This document shows positions 27,074-35,591 of a stretch of 53,340 bases of DNA, in pieces. This stretch comes from Acidimicrobiia bacterium. Lineage in GTDB: Bacteria > Actinomycetota > Acidimicrobiia > Acidimicrobiales > JANYDT01. Position 1 is the first letter of the stretch; each line of letters opens with the position of its first letter. The translations under genes were made by a program, and so were the position numbers. The notes below the pieces were generated by a model. It was not told where the DNA came from, ran no database searches, and saw only the letters and a list, made by a program, of their open reading frames with translations. Location: NCBI GenBank assembly GCA_025359845.1, contig JANYDT010000234.1:1-53340 (forward strand), written 5' to 3'.

Positions 27074-27846
27074 CCGCCCAGCCACGCCAAACAGCCTTCG
27101 ACCCGACCGAGTTGATGCTCACCCACGCCCACGCCCTGCTAGGCACATTCGTGACGTCCGTGGCCCAAGCCGGGCCCGGTTGGTGGCAAATCCGTAGCGA
27201 CACCTTTCCCGACGAAGCCGACTGGAACGTCGACGTAAGCGAATCACGACTAACAGCCCCGACCGCACGAAGGATGTGGATCGCCGAACCCGCCGGCGGA
27301 CCACTCGCACTACGACACCGCCTTCAACGCCGTCGTCGTCGCGATGGCCACCTCGAAGGGACGGAACACTGGCTGATGTTGGCCCTGACCAACGCTCAGG
27401 GTCACCGGGCGGAGCCGGTGGCCGCAGCAGGTGACGTGAGGATCCGGCGTTTCGACCGCCCGACCGAGGCCTTCTGTGACGTGTTCAGCGCGGCCTTCGA
27501 ACTCACGCCCGACGAAGACCACCACTACCGACAGGCGCTCACCGGCAGCCACCCACCGCCCGATGTGACCACCACCCACGTGCTCGTCGAAGTCGACAAC
27601 ATACCGGCCGCGATCGCCTCGCTGCACTGCACCTCCTCGACCTCGTTCCTCTACAACATCGGGACCCGCCCAGACCTGCAGGGCCGAGGATTAGCTCGGC
27701 ACGCCATCAACGAAACCCTCGACATTGCCTGCGCCATCGCCCCCACCATCTGGCTGCAATGCGAACCCGACTCAGCCGCCGAACACCTCTATCACAGCCT
27801 TGGCTTCCACACGATCTTCAACGCCTCATTCATCGGAGTCAGTTGA
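27070..27846 (+). CDS. GNAT family N-acetyltransferase (with an internal out-of-frame stretch)
   Basis: A 258-residue protein whose second half is a clear GNAT domain: VRIRRFDRPTEAFCDVFSAA, then VEVDNIPAAIASLHC, and the acetyl-CoA loop IGTRPDLQGRGLARHAI near residues 197-213, ending YHSLGFHTIFNAS. Its ATG overlaps the NRPS stop by 4 bases (ATGA), so translation is coupled. Between about 27301 and 27370 the annotated frame uses unusual codons while the +1 frame reads HSHYDTAFNAVVVAMATSKG with excellent codon bias; a pair of compensating indels or sequence errors is likely. It may acetylate the NRPS product for self-protection (inference). Confidence 0.75.
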   Translation: MTAQPRQTAFDPTELMLTHAHALLGTFVTSVAQAGPGWWQIRSDTFPDEADWNVDVSESRLTAPTARRMWIAEPAGGPLALRHRLQRRRRRDGHLEGTEHWLMLALTNAQGHRAEPVAAAGDVRIRRFDRPTEAFCDVFSAAFELTPDEDHHYRQALTGSHPPPDVTTTHVLVEVDNIPAAIASLHCTSSTSFLYNIGTRPDLQGRGLARHAINETLDIACAIAPTIWLQCEPDSAAEHLYHSLGFHTIFNASFIGVS

Positions 27847-27879
27847 GCCGACCCCCACCATTGACGTTCCCGAGGGTTA

Positions 27880-28251
27880 CTAGGCCAGCCTGCGGGCGAA
27901 GCTAAGCTCGTGCCCATCGCGATCGCGAATGTGGAAGTAACGCTCCCCCCATGGAGCGTCAGCCGGAGCCATTAAGGGGTGGAGTCCCGCGGCGATCGCC
28001 CGGGCGTGCATGGCGTCGACGTTGTCGACCCAGAAGATGATCCGCCCCCAAGCGCCCCCGGCCGGGGCGTCGACCACGAGTTGCAGGTTCAGAAAGCTGC
28101 GCCCGGAGCGGAAACAGGTGAAGGCCGCATCGGGGCCTCCGTAGGCGAGCCCGAATCCCAGCGCCCTATAGAACGCGACGGCGTCGACCATATTTCGCGT
28201 CACCAACGTGACCGCGCTGAGGCTCTCGATCGGACCGGGCATCGGTTCCAT
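27880..28251 (-). CDS. VOC (glyoxalase/bleomycin-resistance-like) family protein
   Basis: A 123-residue single VOC unit: SLSAVTLVTRNMVDAVAFYR at residue 10, LGFGLAYGGPDAAF, NLQLVVDAP, RIIFWVDNVDAMHARAIAAG and a final HIRDRDGHELSFAR whose glutamate is the metal ligand. It probably works as a dimer, binding or transforming a small molecule; no substrate can be read. A small reading frame with good codon bias ends 8 bases upstream on the same strand. Convergent with the GNAT gene. Confidence 0.85.
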   Translation of the reverse strand: MEPMPGPIESLSAVTLVTRNMVDAVAFYRALGFGLAYGGPDAAFTCFRSGRSFLNLQLVVDAPAGGAWGRIIFWVDNVDAMHARAIAAGLHPLMAPADAPWGERYFHIRDRDGHELSFARRLA

Positions 28252-28259
28252 GGGCGCAG

Positions 28260-28382
28260 TTACGCCGGGTCGCCATCGCGTGTCGGCGCGTCGCGCCCCA
28301 CGACCGAGCGGCAGGCGGCGACGAACGCAGCCAACAACTCGGCCTCAGCTTCGGGCGCCAAGATCGAGGAGAGATCGGCCAC
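28260..28382 (-). CDS. Possible small CDS upstream of the VOC gene
   Basis: From a GTG at 28382 the minus strand encodes 40 residues (VADLSSILAPEAEAELLAAF at the start) ending with TAA at 28260, 8 bases before the VOC start. Third positions are almost all G or C and the peptide is strongly helical, so it looks coding. The same frame is open further upstream, and another frame there (GTG, then SGGQPVSPARALTTHLLRLV) also looks coding, so this may be the end of a longer frameshifted gene. No family recognised. Confidence 0.35.
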   Translation of the reverse strand: MADLSSILAPEAEAELLAAFVAACRSVVGRDAPTRDGDPA

Positions 28383-28540
28383 GGCGCGATGGTATCCGAA
28401 GGCGCCCGCGACGCCTACGTCTGGGCGACGAGACGGAGCAGGTGTGTGGTCAAGGCCCGAGCCGGGCTCACGGGTTGGCCTCCCGACACGGGAGCGCGGC
28501 TACAGTCGCCGCGTCCGCAACGAGTTGAGGGAACAGTCTT

Positions 28541-29782
28541 ATGGGTGAGTACGTTTCGATAACCGCGCCCGACGGAACCGGCACTTTCTCGGCCTACCTG
28601 GCCAAGCCGGCTCAGGCATCGGGCCCCGGCATGGTCGTGATCCAAGAAATCTTCGGCGTCAACGAGTATGTGCGGCGCACGGCTGACCGATTCGCCGAAG
28701 CCGGCTATGTGGTCCTGGCCCCCGACCTGTTCTGGCGCATCAAGCCTGGCATCGACCTCGGCTACAGCCCTGCGGAGTGGCAACGGGCCTTCGAGTTGTT
28801 CCAGACCTTCGATGCCGACCAGGGCATCGAAGACATCGCGGCGACGATCGCGGCGCTGCGCGCCCGCGAGGATCAGGCCGGTGGCGTCGGCTGTGTCGGG
28901 TACTGCCTCGGTGGCAAGCTGGCCTTTCTCACCGCGGCCCGCACCGATGTCGACGGCGCCGTCTCGTACTACGGCGTCGGTATGGAGGCGCACGGCGACG
29001 AGGCCAAGAACGTCAGCGTCCCGATCGTTTTCCATATGGGTGAACTCGACTCGTACGCTCCGGCCGAATCGCGTGACGCGCTCATAGCGGCCTTCGCCGA
29101 CAACCCGCATGCGACGTTTCACGTCTACCCGGGGCAGGATCACGCCTTCGCTCGCGAAGAAGGCGAGCACTACGACAAGGCATCGACGCTCATGGCCTAT
29201 GGCCGTACCATGGAGCTGTTCCACAACACGATCGGCCCGGTCTTCGATTTATCGAAGCTCTGGGACGACCACTGTTACTTCGAGTTTGGCACCCGCAGCG
29301 TTCCCGACACCATGGCGACTATGGTGACCGAACCTTATGTGAATCACATTCCGACCATGACGGGTGGGGTGGGCGCCAACCAACTCAGCCGCTTTTACCA
29401 ATGGCATTTCGTCAATGCCAACCCTGAAGACACCAAGCTGATTCCGATTTCGCGCACCATCGGATCGACCAGCCTCGTCGACGAGATGTTGTTCTGCTTT
29501 ACCCACACGAGCGAGATCGACTGGATGTTGCCCGGCGTGGCGCCGACGGAAAAATACGTCGAGATTCCACTGGTTGCTATAGTCAATTTTAGAGGTGACA
29601 AATTGTTCAATGAACACATATATTGGGATCAAGCGTCGGTGCTCGTACAGATAGGCGCCCTTGACCCAACCGGGCTGCCGGTGGCCGGCATCGAAACGGC
29701 CAAGAAGCTGGTCGATGAAACCTTGCCATCCAATACCCTCATGAAGGCATGGGCCACCAGCGAAGCAAAGCCGGTCGGCTGA
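28541..29782 (+). CDS. Dienelactone hydrolase fused to an NTF2/SnoaL-like domain
   Basis: A 413-residue two-domain protein. Residues 1-235 are a dienelactone hydrolase: VIQEIFGVNEYVR, nucleophile elbow GYCLGG (Cys122), Asp170 in ELDSYAP and His201 in GQDHAF complete the Cys-Asp-His triad. Residues about 245-400 are an NTF2-like (SnoaL/ester-cyclase-like) domain with HCYFEFGTRSVPDTMATMV and EIDWMLPGV. The hydrolase would open a lactone; the second domain could act on the product. GAGGGAA lies about 7 bases before the ATG. A short AT-rich patch occurs inside the second domain at about 29577-29637. The next gene overlaps by one base. Confidence 0.9.
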   Translation: MGEYVSITAPDGTGTFSAYLAKPAQASGPGMVVIQEIFGVNEYVRRTADRFAEAGYVVLAPDLFWRIKPGIDLGYSPAEWQRAFELFQTFDADQGIEDIAATIAALRAREDQAGGVGCVGYCLGGKLAFLTAARTDVDGAVSYYGVGMEAHGDEAKNVSVPIVFHMGELDSYAPAESRDALIAAFADNPHATFHVYPGQDHAFAREEGEHYDKASTLMAYGRTMELFHNTIGPVFDLSKLWDDHCYFEFGTRSVPDTMATMVTEPYVNHIPTMTGGVGANQLSRFYQWHFVNANPEDTKLIPISRTIGSTSLVDEMLFCFTHTSEIDWMLPGVAPTEKYVEIPLVAIVNFRGDKLFNEHIYWDQASVLVQIGALDPTGLPVAGIETAKKLVDETLPSNTLMKAWATSEAKPVG

Positions 29783-30504
29783 TGGAACTCAAGGGAGCGG
29801 TCGTGCTGATCACCGGCGCCGGAGGCGGGATCGGCCAAGCCGCCACCCAGGCCTTCATCGACGCCGGAGTGGCGAAGGTTTATGCCGCCACGCGAGTGCA
29901 CGGGGCAGAAGCGACATTGGCTCACGGGCGAGTCGTGGCGCTTCACCTCGACGTCACCGACCAAGGCTCGATCGCCGCCGCCGCGGCGCAATGCACCGAC
30001 GTCACTGTGCTGATCAACAACGCCGGGGTCAACCATAACGTGCCGGTGATGGGCGCCGACGATCCCGATGGGGCCCGTCACGAAATCGAAGTGAACTATC
30101 TCGGCAACTTGGCGGTCAGCCGCGCGTTCGTCCCGATATTGGACGCCAATGGGGGTGGGGCGATGCTGAACGTGTTGTCGATCCTGAGCCGCGTCAACCA
30201 CCCGGCCATGGCCACGTACTGTGCGTCGAAGGCCGCGCTGTATTCCGCGACGCAGGCCTTCCGGGCCGAGTTGCGCTCTCAGGGCACGCTGGTCTGCGCG
30301 TTCATGCCCGGCGCGGTCGACACCCGGCTCACCGCCCATCTCCCGATCCCGAAGATGACGACCGACGAGGCCGCGACGGCGATGGTCGAGGCTCTGCGCA
30401 ACGACGTTGAAGACGCGTACCCCGGTGACATGGCCGGCGGCGTATCGGCCGGCTTGGCGGCCGACCACAAAGCCGTCGAAGCGCAGTTCGCCTCATTCAT
30501 CTAA
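29782..30504 (+). CDS. SDR family oxidoreductase
   Basis: A 240-residue short-chain dehydrogenase. TGAGGGIG is the cofactor motif near residue 12, LDVTD near 56, LINNAGVN near 76, and YCASKAAL (Tyr-x-x-x-Lys) near 150. The ATG shares its A with the stop of the dienelactone hydrolase gene (TGATG), indicating translational coupling, so the two probably act on the same pathway. It is followed by a hairpin at 30540-30558 that likely ends the transcript before the Liv transporter. Confidence 0.9.
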   Translation: MELKGAVVLITGAGGGIGQAATQAFIDAGVAKVYAATRVHGAEATLAHGRVVALHLDVTDQGSIAAAAAQCTDVTVLINNAGVNHNVPVMGADDPDGARHEIEVNYLGNLAVSRAFVPILDANGGGAMLNVLSILSRVNHPAMATYCASKAALYSATQAFRAELRSQGTLVCAFMPGAVDTRLTAHLPIPKMTTDEAATAMVEALRNDVEDAYPGDMAGGVSAGLAADHKAVEAQFASFI

Positions 30505-30539
30505 ACCCTTCCAAGGCTACGACTACAACCCGCGATCGC

Positions 30540-30558
30540 CCGGCAGGTACGCTGCCGG
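30540..30558 (+). terminator. Hairpin between the SDR and Liv transporter genes
   Basis: CCGGCAG at 30540-30546 pairs perfectly with CTGCCGG at 30552-30558 around a 5-base loop, followed by CGAAAAT. It sits 36 bases after the SDR stop. A weak intrinsic terminator or mRNA-stabilising stem. Confidence 0.4.
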
Positions 30559-30615
30559 CGAAAATCGGAATCGTTCGGCCGACTTCTCGTCGGATCACAC
30601 AAGGGGAAATGCACG

Positions 30616-31980
30616 ATGCGCAAAACGTCAATCGCGGCCATGATCATGGCCGCGGCCATGGTCGGTGGAGCCTGCGGTAGTTCAAAGAAGGCCGCCGATA
30701 CGACCCCCGTAACCTCGGCCCCGGCTCCCGAAACGACCGTTGCGGCGAGCCCTGAAACGACGGCCGTTCCGAGCCCCGTTACCACCGCTGCGGCATCGGC
30801 TGAGACCACTACCTTGAGCAAAGCGACGCCGGCCGATTCGGCCGCCGCGGCCGCCGGACCCACCACGGTTGGGGCATCGGGCGAAGGCCCGATCGTGATC
30901 GGTGCGGCTATCGATCTCACCGGCAACATGGCGCCGTTCGACGGCCCGGCTCTGGTTGCGGCCCAAGTGACCATCAAGAAGATCAATGCCGCCGGCGGAG
31001 TGCTCGGACGTCAGCTCGAACTCAAGTTCATCGATACCAAGCTCGATCCGGCGGCGACGAAAGCGGCCGCCGTCGATCTGATCACCACGAGCAAAGCCAA
31101 CGTGCTGCTGACGACTTGTGATGTCGACTTCGCGACACCGGCCATCCAAGAAGGCATTAAGGCCGGCCTGCTCACTGTGGCCCCCTGCATTGGCACCGAC
31201 CAGATGGGGCCGTCGCGTTTCGGCGCGGCCGGAAAGCTGGCCTTCAGCATGGGCAACCTCGCCCAGGATGAGGGTGCGGTGCTCGCCGAGTACGCGATCG
31301 AGAAGGGCTACAAGACGGCGATCGTGGTGCCCGACAATCTGCTCGTCTACTTCCAGAACGTCTGCTCGGCCTTCACCAAGCGCTTCGAGGAGAAGGGCGG
31401 CAAAGTCGTCTCGAAGTCGGGGTTCACTTCTTTCGATCACTCCGTCGACAACCTCCCGACCGTAGTGACCGGAGCGGGCGCGGCCGACGTGATCGCCCTG
31501 TGTACCTTTCCGCCCGACATCACCGCCGCGGTCAAGGGCATTCGCGATGCCGGCGTCAAAACACCAATCTTCAGCCCCTGGTCAGGTGACGGAACCTTTT
31601 GGATCCCGCCGGGTCTCACCGACTTCACGTACAGCACCTTCGCCTCGGTCTTCGGCGATGACCCCAGTGCCGATGTCAATGCTCTGATCAAGGCCATGAC
31701 CGACGCCGGCAAAGCGCCGGGGACCGGTGGCTTCATCACCGGAGCGGCGGCCATCGAGGCGATTGCGGCGGCTATCACCAAGGCCGGCTCGACCGATGGC
31801 GCGAAACTGGCGGCCGAGTTCGAGAAGTTCTCCGGGCTCGATACGACATCGGGCAAGATCAGCTTCTCGCCCGATCTTCATACCGTGTTCGGTCGCGAGT
31901 ACCGGATCATGACCTTCTCCAACGGCAAGGCGAAGTTTCAGAAGCTGATGGCTGCATCGTCGCCGGCCAAGCTTCCGTAG
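30616..31980 (+). CDS. Branched-chain amino-acid-type ABC transporter substrate-binding lipoprotein
   Basis: A 454-residue secreted lipoprotein. Signal peptide MRKTSIAAMIMAAAMVGGAC with lipobox cysteine Cys20 is followed by a Thr/Ala/Pro-rich linker to about residue 85, then a periplasmic-binding (Peripla_BP_6) fold starting IVIGAAIDLTGNMAP. AAGGGGA lies 9 bases before the ATG. It captures the ligand for the transporter encoded by the next four genes. The LivJ/LivK-type family also binds amides, short acids and aromatics, so the ligand is open. A hairpin lies upstream. Confidence 0.92.
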   Translation: MRKTSIAAMIMAAAMVGGACGSSKKAADTTPVTSAPAPETTVAASPETTAVPSPVTTAAASAETTTLSKATPADSAAAAAGPTTVGASGEGPIVIGAAIDLTGNMAPFDGPALVAAQVTIKKINAAGGVLGRQLELKFIDTKLDPAATKAAAVDLITTSKANVLLTTCDVDFATPAIQEGIKAGLLTVAPCIGTDQMGPSRFGAAGKLAFSMGNLAQDEGAVLAEYAIEKGYKTAIVVPDNLLVYFQNVCSAFTKRFEEKGGKVVSKSGFTSFDHSVDNLPTVVTGAGAADVIALCTFPPDITAAVKGIRDAGVKTPIFSPWSGDGTFWIPPGLTDFTYSTFASVFGDDPSADVNALIKAMTDAGKAPGTGGFITGAAAIEAIAAAITKAGSTDGAKLAAEFEKFSGLDTTSGKISFSPDLHTVFGREYRIMTFSNGKAKFQKLMAASSPAKLP

Positions 31981-32028
31981 GCGGCTGCGCGTCTTGCGAC
32001 AAGTTCCAACGAACCCGCTCCACTCTTG

Positions 32029-32763
32029 ATGACCGAGCGACCCGGCTCCTTGCACGCGACGGCCTTGAGCCGGACCTATGCAGGGGTCCGCGCGCTCGAA
32101 GGGGTCACGATCACAGTCCGTCGTCATGAGGTCATCGGCCTGATTGGGCCCAACGGCGCCGGCAAGTCGACGCTCGTCAACCTCTTGAGCGGGTTCGACT
32201 TTCCGACGAGCGGATCGGTGATGCTCGAGGGATTCGACATAACCACCTGGTCGGCCCATCGTCGCGTTCGCTCCGGGCTGGTTCGAACCTTTCAGCACGG
32301 TCACGCCTTTCCCGGATTGACGGCCCGCGAGAACATCGAAGTGGCTGCCCTTGGCACCGGCGCGGCGCGGGGTGTGGCGGCCCGTCGGGCCACGGAATTG
32401 CTGGAGTTGATGGGTTTGGCTGACCACTCCAATGCTGAAGCCGCCACCCTTCCGCACGGCGATGAGCGCCTCCTCGGAGTAGCCCGGGCGCTGGCGACGA
32501 TGCCCAAGTTCGTGTTGCTCGACGAGCCCGCGGCGGGTTTGAACGAAGACGAGATCAGCGCCTTTGCCGATATCATCAAGCTCGTGCGCGACGAACGCAA
32601 CGCCGGCATCCTGCTCATCGAACATAACGTCCCCCTCGTGCTCGGCGTGTGCGACCGGATCCATGTGCTCGATCAGGGCGAGACCCTGGCCGAGGGATCG
32701 CCGACTGAGATACGAAACCATCCGGCCGTCGCTGACGCCTACCTCGGGGCGACGGCAGGTTAG
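32029..32763 (+). CDS. Liv-type ABC transporter ATPase (LivG-like)
   Basis: A 244-residue ATPase subunit. Walker A GPNGAGKST is near residue 39, signature LPHGDERL replaces the usual LSGGQ as in LivG relatives, Walker B is FVLLDEPAAGLN, and the LivG-typical RTFQHGHAFPGLTARENIEV is near residue 85. ATG at 32029 is preferred to the TTG three bases earlier. First of four tightly packed transporter genes: LivF-like starts 28 bases after it. Confidence 0.92.
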   Translation: MTERPGSLHATALSRTYAGVRALEGVTITVRRHEVIGLIGPNGAGKSTLVNLLSGFDFPTSGSVMLEGFDITTWSAHRRVRSGLVRTFQHGHAFPGLTARENIEVAALGTGAARGVAARRATELLELMGLADHSNAEAATLPHGDERLLGVARALATMPKFVLLDEPAAGLNEDEISAFADIIKLVRDERNAGILLIEHNVPLVLGVCDRIHVLDQGETLAEGSPTEIRNHPAVADAYLGATAG

Positions 32764-32791
32764 TGGTCAATACGGCGGTGGACCGCACGCC

Positions 32792-33586
32792 GTGACCGGA
32801 CCGGCGCGGCTCGAACTCGATGGGCTCCACGTCCGCTATGGATCTGTGCCCGCACTCCACGGCATAAGTATCGGGGTGAGCGGCGGTGAAGTCGTCGGCA
32901 TCGTCGGCCCCAACGGCGCCGGCAAGACCACACTCCTTTCAGCCATCATGGGGATGGTCAGCTGGTCGGGGGGCGACATCCGGTTTCGGGGTCGCTCTCT
33001 CACCCGGTGCACGCCCGACCAGGTGGCCCGCCAGGGCATCGCGTTGGTGCCCGAGGGGCGCCAAATCTTTGGCGATCTCACGGTCGACGAGAATCTTCGG
33101 CTCGGTATGGTGGCCCGCCGTGGCCGTGACGGTGTGCATGCCGATCTCGAAGTCGTGTTCGGATTGTTTCCTATTGTTCACGAGTATCGCCATCGGACGG
33201 CGGGTTTGCTCTCGGGCGGGCAACAACAGCAGTTGGCCATCGCTCGCGCCTTGATCGCCAGTCCTGACGTATTGCTCCTCGACGAGCCTTCGCTCGGGCT
33301 CGCCCCCGCGATGATCGATATCGTGTTCGCATCGTTGGACGTGATCCGCCACTCCGGGCGCTCCATTGTGATCGTCGAACAACGCGCGCAACGCACGATT
33401 GCCTTTGCCGACCGTACCTTCGTCCTGGCCGGCGGCCGGATACGGGCCGAACTCGGCTCCACCGACGCCGGCCACGCCGACCTTCTACGGACGTCGTACT
33501 TCGGGCCCGAGGCCGCCGCTCCCGAGCCCGTCCGCCGTGGCGTGGAAGCGCGCCGCGCCAAACGCAACCATCAGACGCCTGCTTGA
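32792..33586 (+). CDS. Liv-type ABC transporter ATPase (LivF-like)
   Basis: A 264-residue ATPase subunit. Walker A GPNGAGKTT near residue 38, PEGRQIFGDLTVDENLRLG (LivF hallmark) near 89, signature LSGGQQQQ near 146, Walker B VLLLDEPSLGLAP near 168 and a switch VEQRAQ where LivF usually has VEQN. It has no good upstream ribosome site, so the GTG at 32792 is inferred from where homology begins. It ends in TGATG overlap with the permease gene. Confidence 0.92.
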   Translation: MTGPARLELDGLHVRYGSVPALHGISIGVSGGEVVGIVGPNGAGKTTLLSAIMGMVSWSGGDIRFRGRSLTRCTPDQVARQGIALVPEGRQIFGDLTVDENLRLGMVARRGRDGVHADLEVVFGLFPIVHEYRHRTAGLLSGGQQQQLAIARALIASPDVLLLDEPSLGLAPAMIDIVFASLDVIRHSGRSIVIVEQRAQRTIAFADRTFVLAGGRIRAELGSTDAGHADLLRTSYFGPEAAAPEPVRRGVEARRAKRNHQTPA

Positions 33587-34464
33587 TGAGATACGTCCAA
33601 TACTTCATCGACGCGGTTGCCCTCGGCTCGTTGTACTCGCTCGTAGCGCTGGGCATCGGACTGATTTTCGGAGTGATGCGATTGATTAATCTGGCCCAGG
33701 GCGAACTGTTGATGGTGGGGGGTTACACGCTGTTCGCCACGAACGGCTGGTCGGTATTCGTGCGAGTACCGTTGGTGTTGCTCGTCATCGTGGGTCTGGC
33801 CCTGTTAATGGAACGAGCATTTCGTCGATTGCGCAGCGCCGCGCCGGCCACGATGCTGGTAATGACATTCGCCGTCAGCTTTCTCTTACGCAGCATCGCC
33901 CAGAAGCGATGGTCGGCGCAAGGCAAATCGATGAATATCTTTAGCGGCTTGAGTCACGCTTTCACGGTCGGCCAACTCCGCATAAGGTATGTCACGCTCG
34001 TTTCGATCGCGGTCGGCGGGGTCCTTCTGTTGGGCGTCAACCTCTTCCTCAATCGAACCGATATCGGCTTGCAAATGCGGGCCGTGGCCAGTGATCGCCG
34101 CATAGCCCAAGCGCTCGGCGTGCGCACGAATCGAGTGGTCGTCACGGCCTTCGCCTTGTCGGGTGTGCTGGCCACGGCCGCACTGCTGTTGTTCGTTCCG
34201 CAACGCCCGACAGTGACTCCCGACTTCGGACTCCAGATCGCCATCGTCGCCCTCATCGGCGTGGTGGTCGGCGGCATGGATCGACTGGCGCCGGCCACGT
34301 TCGGAGGATTCTCGATCGGGTTCGCCAACTCGATGGTCTTCAGTCTGTTGCCCACCGGACAGAGGGTCTTTCTCGACTCGGTGCTCTATGGCCTCGTGAT
34401 CATCGTGCTGCTGTTGCGGCCACAAGGTCTCTTCCAACGCGAGCGCCAGACCACACGGGTATGA
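33586..34464 (+). CDS. Liv-type ABC transporter permease (LivH-like)
   Basis: A 292-residue membrane protein with about eight helices. It begins with the LivH-typical GSLYSLVALGIGLIFGVMRL and contains NLAQGELLMVGGY near residue 33, and a cytoplasmic coupling helix around RAVASDRRIAQALGVRT near residue 168. It shares one base with the LivF-like stop and its own TGA overlaps the LivM-like ATG, so these genes are translated together. One of two permease subunits. Confidence 0.9.
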   Translation: MRYVQYFIDAVALGSLYSLVALGIGLIFGVMRLINLAQGELLMVGGYTLFATNGWSVFVRVPLVLLVIVGLALLMERAFRRLRSAAPATMLVMTFAVSFLLRSIAQKRWSAQGKSMNIFSGLSHAFTVGQLRIRYVTLVSIAVGGVLLLGVNLFLNRTDIGLQMRAVASDRRIAQALGVRTNRVVVTAFALSGVLATAALLLFVPQRPTVTPDFGLQIAIVALIGVVVGGMDRLAPATFGGFSIGFANSMVFSLLPTGQRVFLDSVLYGLVIIVLLLRPQGLFQRERQTTRV

Positions 34465-35492
34465 AGACGCGTTGGGGGCGTAGCCCGGCTGCGCCCGTGG
34501 TCGGTGGACCAGTCATGCTGGTACTGCTCGCAGGTGGGTTGTCGACGGTGTTCAGTCAAAGTGTGCAACTCAAGTTTCACAACGCTTTCGTCATCACGGC
34601 CATGGTCGTATGTGTCTACGTGTCCAGCGGCAACTCCGGAGTCATCAGCTTCGGGCATGTGAGCTTCGTCGCCATCGGCGCCTTCGCGGCCGGGCTGTTC
34701 AGCATGAAGGCGCAACAGAAGGGCGCCGTGTTCAACGACCTCTTCCCGTTCATCAAAGACAACCATCTCGGCAACTTGGCCACGTTGATTCTTGCCGCCG
34801 CCCTCGGTGGACTCTACGCGTTGGTGGTCGGCATCGCGCTCGTACGCCTCAACGGGTTGTCGGCCGGTATCGCCACCTTCGCGGTGCTCGGCATCACCCG
34901 CAACGTGCTGCGGAACTGGACAAAGGTCGGCCCCGGCGCCAAGTCCATCCCCGGAGTCGAAGAGACGACCGGACTGACGCAAGCCTTGATGGCGTTGATC
35001 TTGTGCATCGTCGTGGCGTACATCTATCAACGCAGTGCCGCAGGGCGGCGTCTCCGGGCGACACGCGAAGACGCCATCGCCGCCCAAGGGGTCGGCATTC
35101 GGATCTATCGCGAACGGTTGATCGCGTTCACGCTGAGCGGGGCCATGGCCGGATTCGTCGGCGCGGTCTACGTCCACTTCTTGGGCAGCGTGAGTACCGA
35201 CCAGGTCTACCTCGACCTCACCTTTCTCGTGCTCGCCATGCTCGTCGTCGGCGGAGTCGACAGCCTGTGGGGCGCGACCCTCGGAGGGTTGTCGATCAGC
35301 TTCATCAACACCTTGCTGAGCGAAGGAGAGAAGGGTCTATCGCTGTTCAGACAAAAGTTCACGTTGCCCACGAGCAGCAGCGGAATAATTCTCGCCGCGC
35401 TCATGGCCATCGTCTTGTTGACCCGACCCAAGGGCTTGGCAAACGGCCGAGAGTTCGGCCTCCGAGGGTTCCGCCGCCGCGACTCGATCTAA
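34461..35492 (+). CDS. Liv-type ABC transporter permease (LivM-like)
   Basis: A 343-residue second permease with about nine helices. SGVISFGHVSFVAIGAFAAG near residue 56 is the LivM core, LRATREDAIAAQGVGI near residue 200 the coupling region. It begins inside the LivH-like stop (ATGA). With the binding protein and two ATPases this completes the transporter. Downstream is a possible hairpin at 35506-35541 and an acyl-CoA ligase, suggesting the imported acid is activated to a CoA ester (inference). Confidence 0.9.
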   Translation: MKTRWGRSPAAPVVGGPVMLVLLAGGLSTVFSQSVQLKFHNAFVITAMVVCVYVSSGNSGVISFGHVSFVAIGAFAAGLFSMKAQQKGAVFNDLFPFIKDNHLGNLATLILAAALGGLYALVVGIALVRLNGLSAGIATFAVLGITRNVLRNWTKVGPGAKSIPGVEETTGLTQALMALILCIVVAYIYQRSAAGRRLRATREDAIAAQGVGIRIYRERLIAFTLSGAMAGFVGAVYVHFLGSVSTDQVYLDLTFLVLAMLVVGGVDSLWGATLGGLSISFINTLLSEGEKGLSLFRQKFTLPTSSSGIILAALMAIVLLTRPKGLANGREFGLRGFRRRDSI

Positions 35493-35505
35493 GAGGGCGG
35501 TAATC

Positions 35506-35541
35506 CCCAAACTAAACCTGGATCCACCGTTTTAATTTGGG
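35506..35541 (+). terminator. Possible weak hairpin after the Liv operon
   Basis: CCCAAA at 35506-35511 pairs with TTTGGG at 35536-35541, with a further T-A pair after one mismatch; the loop contains the GGATCC palindrome. It sits 14 bases past the LivM stop. The ATCCACCGTTTT inside it also occurs, on the other strand, at about 39515-39527. Confidence 0.35.
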
Positions 35542-35591
35542 TGGCCGATCGCACCACCTCGACTCGCTCCGCTGACCTAGGGTGGCCCGCT

